NCBI RefSeq assembly: GCF_032854445.1
Contig: NC_088301.1
Span: forward strand, 31,525,830 to 31,589,829
Length of the DNA: 64,000 nt
Origin: Liolophura sinensis
Taxonomy: Eukaryota > Mollusca > Polyplacophora > Chitonida > Chitonidae
Direction: 5' to 3'
Positions 52,030-64,000 of this stretch are shown piece after piece. Each line of letters opens with the position of its first letter. Position 1 is the stretch's first letter. Position numbers and translations under genes: made by a program. The notes below the pieces were generated by a model. The model was not told the DNA's origin, ran no database searches, and saw only the letters and a program-made list of their open reading frames with translations.

Positions 52030-53120
52030 GATCACCTACTCCAAGATTTCCCACTGTTAAGCGTCTACGTTCAAACCGCCCGCTTTTAACCACCTACTCT
52101 CAGCCCGTCCGCTGTTAAGCAATTACTCTCAGACCGCTCGCTGTTAAGTATTGACCCTCAGATCGTCCGCTGTTAAGCACCTGGCCTCAGGCCCGTTACT
52201 GTTAAACACCTACTCTCTGACCATCCGCTGTTAAGTAACTACTCCCAGCCCATCCATTGTCAAACATTTACTCTCAAACCGTCTGCTGTTAAGTACCTAC
52301 TCTCAGACCATCCGCTGTTAAACACAGAGCTGCTTTTAAGACCGCCCACCTATTCTCAGCCTATCCACTGATAAGCACATAGCTACTCTCAGACCCTCCA
52401 CGGTGAAGCACCTATCCTCAGGTCGTCCGCTCTTAAGCACCTAGTCTCATACCGTCAGCTGTTAAGTACCTACTCTTAGGCCTGTACATAGCACATATCT
52501 ACTCTCAGTCTGTCCCCTGCTAAGCACATGTCTACCCTCAGACCGTCCTCTGTAAACATCTACCTAACAATGGTCGTGGGTTTACACGGACGCTGTCCGG
52601 TTCCTCTCACCCTAATGCTGGCCGCCGATGTAGGAAATATTCTTGAGTAGATAAAGAGAGATAAAGCCAGCATGAGCTGGAGACTGTGCCGTCCCCTATT
52701 GATCACCTACTCCAAGATTTCCCACTGTTAAGCGTCTACGTTCAAACCGCCCGCTTTTAACCACCTACTCTCAGCCCGTTCACTGTTAAGCACGTACCCT
52801 CAGATTTTAAGCATCCAGTCTCAGGCCGTCCACTATTAAGCCCTATTCTCAGACCGTACATTGTTAAACACTTACTCCCAGAGCGTTCGCTGTTAATTAC
52901 CTACTCTCAGCATGTCCATTGTTAAACACCTACCCTCAGACCATCCTCTGTTAAACACTTACTCTCAGTCCATCTTCTGTTAAACACCTACCCTCAGCCT
53001 GTCCATCGTTAAGCACCTACTCTCAGACCGACCACTGTTAGTTACCTACTCCTAGCATGTCCTCTGTTAAGCACCTATCCTCAAACCGTTCCCTGTTAAA
53101 CGCCTACTCTCAGCCTGTCA
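52030..53120. repeat. 29-bp minisatellite, diverged, with an internal duplication
   Basis: About 30 units of the type CTACTCTCAGACCGTCCGCT then GTTAAGCAC, spaced 29 bases where intact. The stretch 51897-52110, which includes the SINE remnant, is repeated almost unchanged at 52568-52781, an offset of 671 bases, splitting the array in two. Confidence 0.88.
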
Positions 53121-54013
53121 GTAATTTTCGACTTGGTTTCGGGCATTGTTTTTTTTTTCTCCACATGTTATTGTTAACTGCTGAATTTTTATGACCTAGA
53201 GCTCTTTTGAAAATGAAAGCAACAAAACTGGTGTCCGATACATTGTCCATTTACACACGCCACGTTTATCTACGAGTTAAATGTGGACTGCTTCAAAATT
53301 TACATTCACCTTACAACACCTTTGTGCAAGCGGCGCAACTTATATCTACAATCAACTGCAAATTCAAATGTAGAATTTACAATTGATTGTAACTACGATG
53401 TTTTAGTATAAGCCGGCCCAGAGCGTCGATCAGCTGTGGTATAAACCACGCTTTAATCGATTTTAACACAGTTAGCTTTGACCGATTCCAATATCATGAA
53501 ACGCTTATTTTAGATCATTTTAGTTAAAATGAAGAACAAGCAACATGCGTTATATCCAGAAATATATACGGCGTATTGTAACGAGGTCTTAAGTCAAGTA
53601 CAACTATGGCTTTGCCAATTACTCGGTTCAAGTCGAAATGCGTTAGCCGCTCTTGTTAACATTATACAAGACTTACAACATAAATAGTGAAAGCAGTGAC
53701 GGTAGTATGATAATTGGCATAGGGTCAAAAGTATAACCGCCTTCTGCAAGTTTACTAAAAACTGCTTAATGTTTAAATAGTAGCAAACTCGCGAACACCC
53801 CCCCCCCCCCCACTCCTAACACCAACCCCCACCCCCACCACCCCAGCATTTTGGGTTACGCACAGTAAGGTATAAAAATGCGCTGATGTTAAATGCATTT
53901 TATTTCTGACATCACTGGTCTAGAATTACTCAAAATGTTGTGCTGTGTTCATACTTAACAGATACAAAAACATTAAAACAAAGTCACACGTTCAGACTCA
54001 CGGCTAAAAGTTT
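53121..54013. other. intergenic sequence with a C-rich tract
   Basis: 53798-53844 has a run of about 14 C followed by three to five further C runs, a possible quadruplex or i-motif. Otherwise nothing seen. Confidence 0.45.
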
Positions 54014-54604
54014 CTACAGCCAAGAATATAACGGCACCGCGAGGTGACAAGTTTTCCAGGTTAAATCATTGCAAATGGTATAAAGGGTTCTTCCGAAAGA
54101 CGACCAGAGCCAAAGGCCAATTTCCGGCTTCTCCCAGTCACTTAATAAAACAAACATGTGAAGCATTGTAGATTTAGGCCTACAGATATTTGCTCTGTGG
54201 ACAAGCATACGCAGTGTAGCACCTGTGTTGGCGATTTCCTGTGGGAATACGATGACATGTTTCGAGCAGACATGTTTATTTTTTCTCATCAATCTGCATA
54301 TAAAGCTTTCCGGATGTTCGTGCCTTACTTGGGCTGTGGTAGTAATGAAAGGGAAACGTTGTCGCATTGGAATAATCATTGTTTGCTTGAAATTTAACGT
54401 TACTTTCAACATTAGTTCCGGTACTTCACGATGCTGTGTATTTGGCTTCATGATGCCGGGCACGGCACCCCATTCAGTCACAGTGTACCGACAAAGGGAG
54501 CAGGGTCTACTGACACAGGGACGACCAGTCCTTGGATGGCCTGTCTGAGTACGACATGTTAAATAAAGCGTGCAGTGAAGTGTAATAAATATTGTAATTA
54601 ACAT
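54014..54604 (-). other. 196-codon open frame of unknown nature
   Basis: Longest non-repetitive open frame in the window. It starts MLITIFITLHCTLYLTC and has several Cys and Pro (RPCVSRPCSLCRYTVTEWGA) but no domain I recognise. No splice sites or partner exons are evident, and two shorter frames overlap on the plus strand, so local base composition may be the cause. Confidence 0.2.
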
Positions 54605-55312
54605 TATTTATTTATTTATTTATTTATTTATCTAATTCTGGATTTATAAAGTTAATCAATTTAAATAATTCTTTTATCTGGTGAGGAAATTCTCTCATGG
54701 GAGTTATCCCCCCTGTTTAGAGAGTTGTCCCCCGTCCCGGAAATCTTTCGGTTAGACAAACTTCTCCCCCTGGTCTTAAGACAAAATCAAATGTACTCTT
54801 CTGTCGTTACGAACAAAATTCATTTTTATTGTGATAATCGCCATGGCATATAAGAATACAAGAACCAAGACAGTTTGGTTGCGATTGACTTAGTTTATTC
54901 GATTTTAGTGGATGGTTTACGACTTATTTTATTTGGTTTAAGTTTGAATACCCGGTCGACAAGGACTTGTGTGGGCTTATGGACTCGGTGTTGTAACACC
55001 GATCACGTGGCAAGAGAATCAGTGTTATAAAAGCGTTATGACCCTTAACCTTGTGCCAATGTACATGTATGTGCCAGTTGTCAGTGTAGAGAATACTTTA
55101 CTTTAATGTTCCTCTGCAATATTTTTGTCATCGACTGGCCAACTGGAAATTAAAGCTAAACATTTGTATACACATGGGGCCATTAAAAAGCACCCGTTTT
55201 TAATTTGGAACTGACACGTCCGTATATACGTCCGTATACCCCTTGGGCATTTTTCCGCAAAAAATGGCGTTGTTCAGTCAGTTAACTCTTTGTCGTTATT
55301 TTGTGTATTTGA
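54605..55312. other. intergenic sequence
   Basis: Starts with a (TTTA)n tract at 54605-54633. No other feature seen. Confidence 0.4.
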
Positions 55313-55551
55313 TTTTTTTATTTATTTATTTATTTGATTGGTGTTTTACGCCGTACTCAAGATTATTTCACTTATACGACGGCGGCCAGCATTGTAGTGA
55401 AAGGAAACCGGGCAGAGCCCGGGAAAACCGATGACCATCCGCAGGTTGCTTGAAGACCTTCCCACTTACAGCCGGAGAGGAAGTCAGCATGAGCTGGACT
55501 TGAACTCACAGTAACCACTAGCGCGCTAACCAACTGAGCCACGGAGGCCCC
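55313..55551 (-). mobile_element. tRNA-headed SINE, family A, small deletion in head
   Basis: (TTTA)n tail, GATTGGTGTTTTACGCCGTA, CAAGATTATTTCACTTATAC, GAGTTCAAGTCC on minus, head GGGGGCCTCCGTGGCTCAGT. The stretch between B and A boxes is shortened. Confidence 0.92.
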
Positions 55552-56761
55552 CTTGTGTATTTGAGTATTATTTAATAATAAGCTCTAGTGCTATATAGAG
55601 GGTGTCTAAGATACAGTTTTAATCATCTACACCAATTAAATTCTAACTTGGCGGCCGAACTTCGAATACTCGCAACAAGAGCTATGTAGGGAGTCTTCCT
55701 TATGGCAAGGAAGAACAATTCTGGGACATGGAAACTGAACGGCATCTGTATAGGAATACTTACAACAAGAGCTTTGTAGGAAAAGTCTTCCTTATGTCGA
55801 GGAAGAACAAAGTTGGGACATGGAATTTTAATTTTTTGAAGGTATTCTCACGCAGTTTTAGACAAACTATGCTAGATTAGCAATAATATCGCACGTCTTT
55901 ACTAACCAAGCGGTTTGTAAAACGCGGCTGAAGAAGAATTCAGTATTCTATTTCTTTAATGTAAGCCACAATGTAAGCTTCCTTGTTTTGTTTGAAACAA
56001 GGAAGTATTATAATTATTGTTTTTTTAGGAGAGTTCATATGTCCGAAACAAAGTGGTACTGATTCGAACTTGTAGGCTTTATAGGGGTAACTCCAGTGAA
56101 ATATGCCATTTATGCGCGGTCAACTTTTTGTTAATATATGCAAACTGGAATGCATATGTAGCCATTTTCGTCGAGAACTAAAATAACCGATTTTTTTCCG
56201 TACATTTACAGTATGTTTCACATTGATCATAACTGGTCTTAAGCAAGTCCGTGAGTCCAGCCTGAGAGAGACAGATTTCTGCTCCTCTTATGAAATGCCG
56301 GGTGGCAGCTTTATAGTAAGAGCCCTAGCGCAGCTGTCAGCCGATGTTAGTCCGATGTCAACAACAGCTGTTAGCCACGTAATACACACATACACACGTG
56401 TGTCTGCCTCTTTTACTTCTTCAGGATTCAATGTACACATTAAACACTATATATGGCACCATGAGAAAATTCACCAGCGTACAACTGAACAACGAACAAT
56501 GAACAACCTATCAAGAATTCCAAGAAATTAAATTTTCTTGTTCTTCAACAGCTTAACAGTTAGCCATTATTCTTTCAGATTACGAAGCGCATATTATTAC
56601 ACAGACAGACTATGAGCCACTGTTGTGCATGTTTCTTTTTAATTCTCACCTCTTTTATAGGAGACACCAAACGTTTCCGAACCACTTACTCTTTGGTGAC
56701 AACAAAACCCCACAACAAGGGGGCAAAACTGCTGCGGTGAACTGCCAACTGCAAAGATTTT
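55552..56761. other. intergenic sequence with a short local repeat
   Basis: GAATACT...AACAAGAGCT...TGTAGG...AGTCTTCCTTATG at 55664-55710 recurs at 55750-55800, a diverged direct repeat of about 87 bases. Nothing else seen. Confidence 0.45.
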
Positions 56762-57029
56762 CTTTTTTTTTTTTTTTTTTTTGATTGGTGTTTTACGCCG
56801 TTCTCAAGAATATTTCACTTATACGACGGCGGCCAGCATTATGGTGGGAGGAAACCGGGCAGAGCCCGGGGGAAACCCACGACTATCCGCAGGTTGCTGG
56901 CAGACCTTCCCACATACGGCCGAAGAGGAAGCCAGCATGAGCTGGACTTCAACTCACAGCGACCGCATTGGTGAGAGACTCCTGGGTCATTACGCTGCGC
57001 TAGCGCGCTAACCAACTGAGCCACGGAGC
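56762..57029 (-). mobile_element. tRNA-headed SINE, family A, full length
   Basis: T-rich tail of about 20 bases (A tail on minus), full body, GTTGAAGTCC in place of the B-box-like motif, head at the 57029 end beside a run of 15 C. Confidence 0.93.
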
Positions 57030-58065
57030 CCCCCCCCCCCCCCTCAACTGCAAAGAAACTGCAATACAAGAGAAGGCATTTCGATGTATAAATATTGTGC
57101 GATGTAGGGAAGCGCACATGGCAGTAAGACGTGCAGATTTCTTGGCTAGTCTAGTTTACATGCCCGCACAGGACCATTTTGTCTCCAAGTGCCACCGTTT
57201 AATATAATATAATCTAAATTTCAGATTAATTTGTCAGCGGTCAATACAACCAGCCAAGGGACAACCACAATTGATAAACATCTACCGGTAATGAATGTAA
57301 GCATGCGATGTAAACATTTTGTGTTAAGAAAAGCCGTTTGTGATTTATTCGACGGCAGTAAGGCTTACACGCCCTTCACAACGCCCTAGTTAACCTGACT
57401 CACAGTCGAAGATGAACCAGAGATACCAGGGTTCCACTCTGAGAGCCAATCTGTCAGGAGTCCGTATAATTCTAGCAAGAGATTATTAAAGGGAGAAACT
57501 TTATTTTAAAATGTCTAGTCGGATAATGAAAATGCACACAGATAGTTTGTTCACAGGCTTCGGATGACTGTACGGTGGAACGCTCTGAGAAAGGCAGTAC
57601 ATAAAACCAGAACAAAGAAATAACTATACGTTTATGTATGAGTAAAAATAACTGAAAACATAACACGATCATTGTTACACTTACAATTCCGGTACGACGA
57701 TGGCATAAAATGTACGCAGTTACAGCAATTCTGAAATTAGATGCGGTTTGAGGCTATATAGTAACAATTCCTAGGTGCTACACTTAAACAAGCAGAAGGA
57801 ACATGGGTGGTAAAGTGTCAATAGGTGTGTCAGTAATCCTATTTTAGGATGGATCTGGAAAGAAGATGAAACACCTACGAAAACAATGACGTACGTATTT
57901 ACCTAACTGACGTCTATCTTCACAACCAATGAAAGTGGAGAGCAGAGAGCATTTATTTATGCCTGTATTTGGTTTCTTAATTGTCTAATCTATGATGGGG
58001 TTAAAGGTGTGGCAGTGCATACGTTTATTTTTCTCTCTACACCCTCACCCCCACCAAAAAAGAAA
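57030..58065. other. intergenic sequence, nothing recognised
   Basis: A poly-C run at 57027-57043 borders the SINE. No exon or RNA gene seen. Confidence 0.4.
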
Positions 58066-58190
58066 GACAGCATAGCTGGTAGAGCGTCCGCTTCAGGAGC
58101 GGTAGATCCAGGATCAATCCTGGGTCGAATCACACCTAAGAAACCTCCTTCCTTATGACTGAAAAATTGTTGAGTATGACTCAATTGATA
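58066..58190 (+). mobile_element. SINE family B, short form
   Basis: tRNA-like head CATAGCTGGTAGAGCGTCCG with A box, B-box-like GGATCAATCC, GGGTCGAATCACACCTAAG, then directly the tail TGACTGAAAAATTGTTGAGT. The middle seen at 2352-2697 is missing. Confidence 0.7.
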
Positions 58191-61100
58191 CTCCTCAATG
58201 ACTGAATATGCATAGTGGTTTTTGCTCATCAGTTAACATGATTGGATATATTTCTGTATTGTTAATGGTCATAGCTTGCGAACAGAGGCGTTCAGTCAGG
58301 ATAGCTAACATTGAGATCATGCGTGTAATTTCTGCTCGAATCGATTTTAGCTCCAAGAAGTAGAATATATCGTTCAGAAGAAAAAAGCCAATGATTTCCA
58401 CAGTTCAATTGCAACTTACACAGGGTAAGGCGGAACGAATGAGTTACAGATGTCAAACAGTTGCCATGCTTTACGAACGCTGGTCACAATGTGCGGTTAC
58501 TTTAAAAGTTTCAAGCTTAATAGTTTCAATAGAATAATACGTAGTTAGCGTTATCTGAAAGTTTCCCATGCTGCAACAAAATTCTACCATTACTAAGGGA
58601 TAGAAGGCACAGTGCCCCGTCAACAATCCTTGCCGGTGCGTTATCAACAGATTCTGGTCAACTGCATTATTTCTCATCTGCCGGCAGAAATTCTCGAAAC
58701 TCTGCTGGTCAAGACTTGGCACACATGTTCGCCAGACTAAGCAGAGGACAGTTCAACCACTACGTTCTTGATTCATCTATCATTCATTCAAATGGACAAT
58801 GACGACTCGGGGGTTTCTGGAACCTTGCCCCGACTGTTAGCCTGGGCTTCCCACTGCTCTTGTTTGGGCTTTACCCTGACGAATTGTTCTATTCTCTGAC
58901 CGCACCCCATTAAAACAAGGCGTTATTCCTGTGCCTTACAGCGCGGCCACCTCAGTATCGAACCAGATTACTCCCTCCTGCGTTTGGATCGTCGTTCTTT
59001 AAATTACTCATAGGCGTCCCACGGCAGCAAACTGGCAATAGCCAGAGAGGAGTCATTACGGAGTAGGCTGTAACAAGGTCTAGGGCCCCAGGAACATCAT
59101 GAATGCATAGCCATGTTGTTAAATAATACAAGGAACAATACTACGTTATGTTTAATAGAGCAGATACCTGGGCAGGTGGCTAATCAGCTGGTTATTACAA
59201 ATAGCCTAATACACAAGGCATGTTTACAGATGTGCTCTCATTGGCTCCACTCCATGTAAACATGATGCATTCTCACCCTTGTCGTCTCTTGGGGATGATC
59301 TGAATACTTACGTTTTTTTATTTATAAATAAGCTTTTTCTATAAATCGATGAGACTTAAACCCTATCCTGGTTTGACTGATGACGCGCGTGTTGGATTTA
59401 GATTTTTGTGTCTATTTTAGCAGAATTGTATAGTTGCTGAATCATCTCACACCAGTCAAAAGCAGATATTTTAGCCGAAGCGCATGGGCGAAACGGGGAA
59501 AGAATCCCCTAGAGGAAACTGACCTATCCCAGAATAGAGAACGCAAATAACATGGCTACACACAGACGCAAAACTGACAAATATCATTGTCTGAACCTAA
59601 TTATACATTGTTGACTCCGGCACTGCATAAAGCCACTAATATCCCTTGTATCAGGTGATTTGAGACAGACTGAGCAGCACAATGTTTTCGGATATTTGTT
59701 CGGAAATAATGTCATGGTTACTGCATGTCCTAAACCTTTAGTCCACCACTACATTATTTTGTTGTAATTTACTTAGTATTTTGGTCGGTGTGTAGGATAT
59801 ACGGTCAACCCAGGCTTTGTGGTGCATTCTGTGAAAACCGGATGTAAAACAGACAAATCTCGCCACCTGTTGTTGGCACTTTAACACGAGGCTTAGTCTT
59901 CTAAGATACACAGTACTCCTAACAACCAAGCGCCTGAAGATGACTATGTAACATTGGGCTCTATACATAGTTGGCTACAGAAAATAAGAATATATACACC
60001 AAACTGTTTCATAATTGCATGCTGGTGAAATATATCGAAACTCAAAACGACACGAATGCGTTGATCCTGAACAGTAAAGATTACTGAAGTATTTGTTGTC
60101 ATATTTTGGCTATTACACGGATTGATACGCCTTCGTTTCTTTATCTCATTTGTCCAAACATTCAACACTGATGATAAATCTGATGATGCATTGTGAAGTT
60201 TGAAATGGAATGTTCTTAATTGTAAAAGATAACCAACAACCAACGCCATTCTTTCCACATACAACCCATAAACATCCCAACATGGTTCATGGTGTAAGAT
60301 GCAATCTCCTTTATAGAGGGATTTCTTACGTAATACTGGCCAAAGTATTTTCTCTAAAAAAGTTATCTCAAGGTTCTCTCAGGGTACGCGGCTGAACTGA
60401 TATTGATTACATGATATTGATATTTTTTTCTGTTTCACATCTGATATTCCACTCAAGAGAGTTTTAACTGGGAAGTGAGTTGAGCCCAACAATACCGTTA
60501 TTGGCTGTCTTAATGTTTAAGCTGTAATTGCTCACAGATATTACAGCTCAGTTCCGAAGTGGAAACACATTTGAATAGATCAGTTATGTTGTAATTCATT
60601 CATTTAACGGCTTTATTATCTAGTTATGTCTCGGATCAGACAGAAAAACTGTTATTCTTTAAACTACGCACAAAAAACCACTTGTGAAATCTAACACAAG
60701 TACATGTGTTACCCAAACACAAACGTGTTGAAAAAATGTAAAGTACACATATTTTTGTAAGAAAATAATGAAACGCAAATTTGTGTTGAATCAAAATTAG
60801 GCAATTTATGGAAGAGAACAAAACTTGTATATTGTGCAACAATTACATGCATTGTGTATAACATCCGAGACATCTTCTTCAATTTTTTCACCACAAGACC
60901 GTGTGTTTATTCAACACAAGAGAGATATGTTCAAATACGACAAGACCTTTGCTAAAAAGAACGTAAGTTTCTGTTCATACAACACAAGTGTTTTGTGTGT
61001 GATTAGCTCTGCCAAAGATACATTATAGTGTTTTTAATATATTTAAGTTCATGCTATTTTGCTTGAAACGTGTTGTGTAGTGTTCCTTCAGATTCCAAGT

Positions 61101-61202
61101 GTATGAAAGTTATGTCTTGTCGACATAATAGTTAGTAAGCCATTAGGGTATATAAAAACAATGAGATTTCACGGGGTATGGTTGGTGTTCTCTCTACGAT
61201 CA
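58191..61202. other. intergenic sequence, nothing recognised
   Basis: Several open frames of 60-106 codons on the minus strand near 59738-60264 show no family resemblance. No array or RNA gene seen. Confidence 0.4.
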
Positions 61203-61512
61203 ATAGGGCGGCAAAATTAGCCTAATGGTTACAACGTCTACTTCGAAGTCGAGAGATCTGGAATCAAACCCTAGTCGGACCATACCAAAGACTTTAAAAA
61301 TGGTACTTGTTGTTGCCTTGCTTGGAGGTTAAAGCAAGGAAACGGGACTTGTTGCTTCGGTATCAGTTAAATGTGACTGGGTGATGTGTCGTGCCTGGTG
61401 TCTTCGGCACGTTACGTCGGTGGCAACAGCACTTTGGTAGCATGGACTTGCCCTGCCACAAGAACACGCAGTACATATGCATAGACGTGATAACCCCTTG
61501 TTGTCATACGAC
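61203..61512 (+). mobile_element. tRNA-headed SINE, family C
   Basis: Head with A-box-like TTAGCCTAATGGTTACAACG and B-box-like GGAATCAAACCCTAGTCGG at 61215-61278; the tail TTGTTGTCATACGACTGGAA resembles the family B tail. Only copy seen here, so limits are approximate. Confidence 0.6.
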
Positions 61513-61528
61513 TGGAAAATACGCCTAG

Positions 61529-61531
<3 letters not shown>

Positions 61532-61598
<67 letters not shown>

Positions 61599-61616
61599 TA
61601 CATACATACATACATA
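61532..61616. repeat. (CA)n then (CATA)n microsatellite
   Basis: About 30 CA units followed by about six CATA units; it explains the open frames there. Confidence 0.97.
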
Positions 61617-61932
61617 CGTACATTTAGTCGTAAATAAAGTTGGTGGTTTTCCCCGCGCACCTCGGTCTCTTCTACCCATAACAGACCTTCTGGCTGAAAA
61701 TCTGTTGTCTGACTTATGCTAGGACATATTCTGTTCCTATAGTACAAACTGTGTACTGTAAAACATAATATTCTGCGAGTAAAATACAAACTTTATGTTG
61801 AATTAACAGAATATATGTACTAAATTTAACAGAATGTTTTCTGTTAGACAACCATCTAATAAATAAATAAATGTATTTATACACCGATCTCGATTTTAAA
61901 AAAAACTTACACGAAGGCGGTGAGCTATTTGG

Positions 61933-62487
61933 ATGATGGCAATCGGAGCGTCAGGGGGAAATAATCGCACATGGTATATCCAGCTTAATTTCCTTACACT
62001 CCACCACAAATCAACCTTTTTTTATGCTGAAAGCAGATGTTATGCGATGTTAGTTTTGTTATTCGAACTGCTTGCTATCACTCGATATCATTGGAATAAG
62101 GGAGCTTTGAGATTCCAAGTTACGGCATCACGGTGCCGTCACCTTGTCGTGACGTCATCTTTGTTACATGTATCAATGGTCTTCAAGAGCGGTGGGTGGG
62201 TGGTGGTGAGCAATCAGTTAATTTTAACATGGGGTGAGGTACATACAACAATGAAATTACTCACAAAAGATGGTTTAGGTTCCGTGAATTTTTTTTTTTT
62301 TTTGAGAATTCGAAAGATAAGTATTGTAATTAGTGTTACTATACCGCATAGGGTTATTCTGCTTTTCCATTGGTCGAGAGCCCGTCACATGATATTCCGC
62401 AAAACATGGTGTACAGTGATCACGCGCCCAAGGAATGCAACGTCACGCTCACAAAATAATATCCCACGTTCACGAGGTAATATCTAA
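61933..62487 (+). other. 184-codon open frame of unknown nature
   Basis: Opens MMAIGASGGNNRTWYIQLNF and ends RPRNATSRSQNNIPRSRGNI. It includes an encoded Phe run from a T tract at 62288-62302, which argues against a real protein. No domain recognised. A GCGAATAT / ATATTCGC inverted repeat lies just downstream at 62497-62517. Confidence 0.12.
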
Positions 62488-63204
62488 CGATCTCGTGCGA
62501 ATATACGTAATATTCGCGTAAGTTGATTCCACGGCAGTTATTTCCCTTTATTACCTCTCCGACGTCTGCTTCTCAGTAAAGTAAACAACGCTTCACGGTT
62601 ATAGATCTGTTATCGACGTACAAATCCGGCGATTTAAACACAATCCGAAAAGGTAAACTGTTTTTTCAGTACAATAAAACATATGGTGCTCAGCTTCGCC
62701 CTCGTTGAATATCACTTCTCTTATAATTCCTCATATTTCATCCCACAGTATGTACTATCTGTATATTATCGCTTTGGGACAATTTCCGTTATTGTATACA
62801 CTGATTCATGTTAAAATGGACTGTGCCGTAAAGCGACGACGCCATGGAACAAGTGACGTCACAGTGATGTCATATCAGCGTGATGTCAAAACTGCAGTAT
62901 TGACTCTCTTTGCCTTTTTTCAATGTTATTAATAATAAGTTTCCGTGAAGCTCACACCGAATCTTATTCCACACGTGATTGGTCTATTATAGCCACAACA
63001 TTGACTGTTACTAAGGCTGTTCTTTCCTATGGACATGTTAAAACACAGTATGTAGCTTCATCTATATCTACAATTCAAAAATAAAACGTAACTATATACC
63101 CACGAGGGCTTAAGAGGAAGTAGTTCTGTATGATCATAATGCAAGTTTTTGCCTTATACAACAGACAGGCTGTATCTTTCAACACCAGCGTTTGTTTCTT
63201 TGCC
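62488..63204. other. intergenic sequence
   Basis: No conserved coding sequence or array recognised. Confidence 0.35.
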
Positions 63205-63336
63205 ATGGCTGACAAGAAACTAATGCAAATAACAGAAGCGCCCTCTACGTATACCGATCTAGTCATCGGGATTACAGACCTGGACCCGCTTGTGCGAAGC
63301 CTTCTTAACGTCAATGATCCCAATCACGAATTATAG
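63205..63336 (+). other. 43-codon open frame with good start context
   Basis: GCCATGGCT start; reads MADKKLMQITEAPSTYTDLV and on to NDPNHEL. Hydrophilic and protein-like in composition, but no family recognised and no splice partner seen. Could be a small protein, a first exon or chance. Confidence 0.18.
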
Positions 63337-64000
63337 TTGAAGACTTCTTCAGCTTCTAATGGAGAAAACTGCTCGCCTGAATCCACCAAAGCCGTGTACT
63401 TTTTTTGATCTCTCTCAAAATACGTCCCTGTTTCTGTATGTATAGTTATGCTCCTGAAGCAAAGGGCTGACTCACAAGCACTACCGCGTAACTACAGAGA
63501 GTGATCAGTTTTTATACATAGCTTGAAACCGACTTGTGGAGGTTTAAAGTGCTGAGCAATCACGCTCTTTCAGGCGGCGTATATGTTTGTGAAGTATGAA
63601 CGATACGACCTCACGTTAACGATTTCTTTGGGAAGCCATCGTATGCATTTAGCGTCACAAAGTACCTTGTTTTGAAGTGTCGAGCTGTTTACCACGAACG
63701 ATTCGATATTTCATCAGACACTTGTCTCCAATGAAAAAGGCTCACCCCTTTTTCTGAATTTCATTTTGGTTCATAACATGTTTAAACCAGCTTTAGAGAA
63801 TTGAGAAAACATCTATATCCCTACAAGGGTTTAAGAGCCTGTGCTTACTTTGATGGTGCAGCTCGGTGTAGTGGTCGCAGAAAGTCATTTGTCTGGCTTT
63901 GGTGTTATTGTTTATTAAATGTGATGACAACATAGCTTTTTGAGTACGTCTATATATATATACCAGTGGCGTCTTAAATATTACAATCAACATCACTCAC
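63337..64000. other. sequence at the right edge, nothing recognised
   Basis: No exon, repeat array or RNA gene seen. Confidence 0.35.

Noticed and set aside
61477-61789. Open frames of 81-125 codons around 61.5 kb
   Set aside because: They are made of the (CA)n and (CATA)n microsatellite and a SINE tail.

Overview
The window is nuclear DNA of an animal, most likely a marine invertebrate of mollusc type. It is AT-rich, its genes are split by many GT-AG introns, and it is littered with short tRNA-headed SINEs ending in (AAAT)n tails, a style common in molluscan genomes. Species and clade cannot be fixed by eye.

Positions 1-22911, minus strand: the 5' half of IFT172, a subunit of the intraflagellar transport B complex used to build cilia. 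Twenty-six coding exons encode about the first 841 residues (WD40 propellers, then the start of the TPR-like region). The 3' half lies beyond the left edge. The introns hold SINEs and several minisatellites. The most striking is a 3 kb array of 35 copies of the 3' part of exon 12, each with its own splice donor. Two exons (9 and 20) carry apparent single-base frame breaks although flanking sequence and all splice phases are intact.

Positions 22912-23224: a 313-base gap between divergent start codons, a probable bidirectional promoter. Positions 23225-30414, plus strand: a five-exon gene for a four-transmembrane MARVEL-type protein of about 193 residues (synaptogyrin/synaptophysin-like).

Positions 30415-43083: intergenic or 3' UTR sequence with SINE remnants and a small minisatellite.

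Positions 43084-47078, plus strand: an eight-exon gene for an EGF-CFC (Cripto/one-eyed-pinhead type) protein, the Nodal co-receptor family. It has a signal peptide, a long basic linker, the compact six-Cys EGF, the six-Cys CFC domain with the H-x-x-W motif, and a C-terminal hydrophobic GPI-type signal. Exon 4 also has an apparent one-base frame break.

Positions 47079-64000: no convincing conserved gene. This part holds SINEs, a 29-bp minisatellite that has duplicated a SINE remnant, simple repeats, a cluster of ATCGAT palindromes and two long open frames of unknown meaning.

Three isolated one-base breaks in otherwise well-kept exons, together with one-base differences between near-identical array copies, are best explained by base-level assembly errors. 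That is inference until read data are checked.
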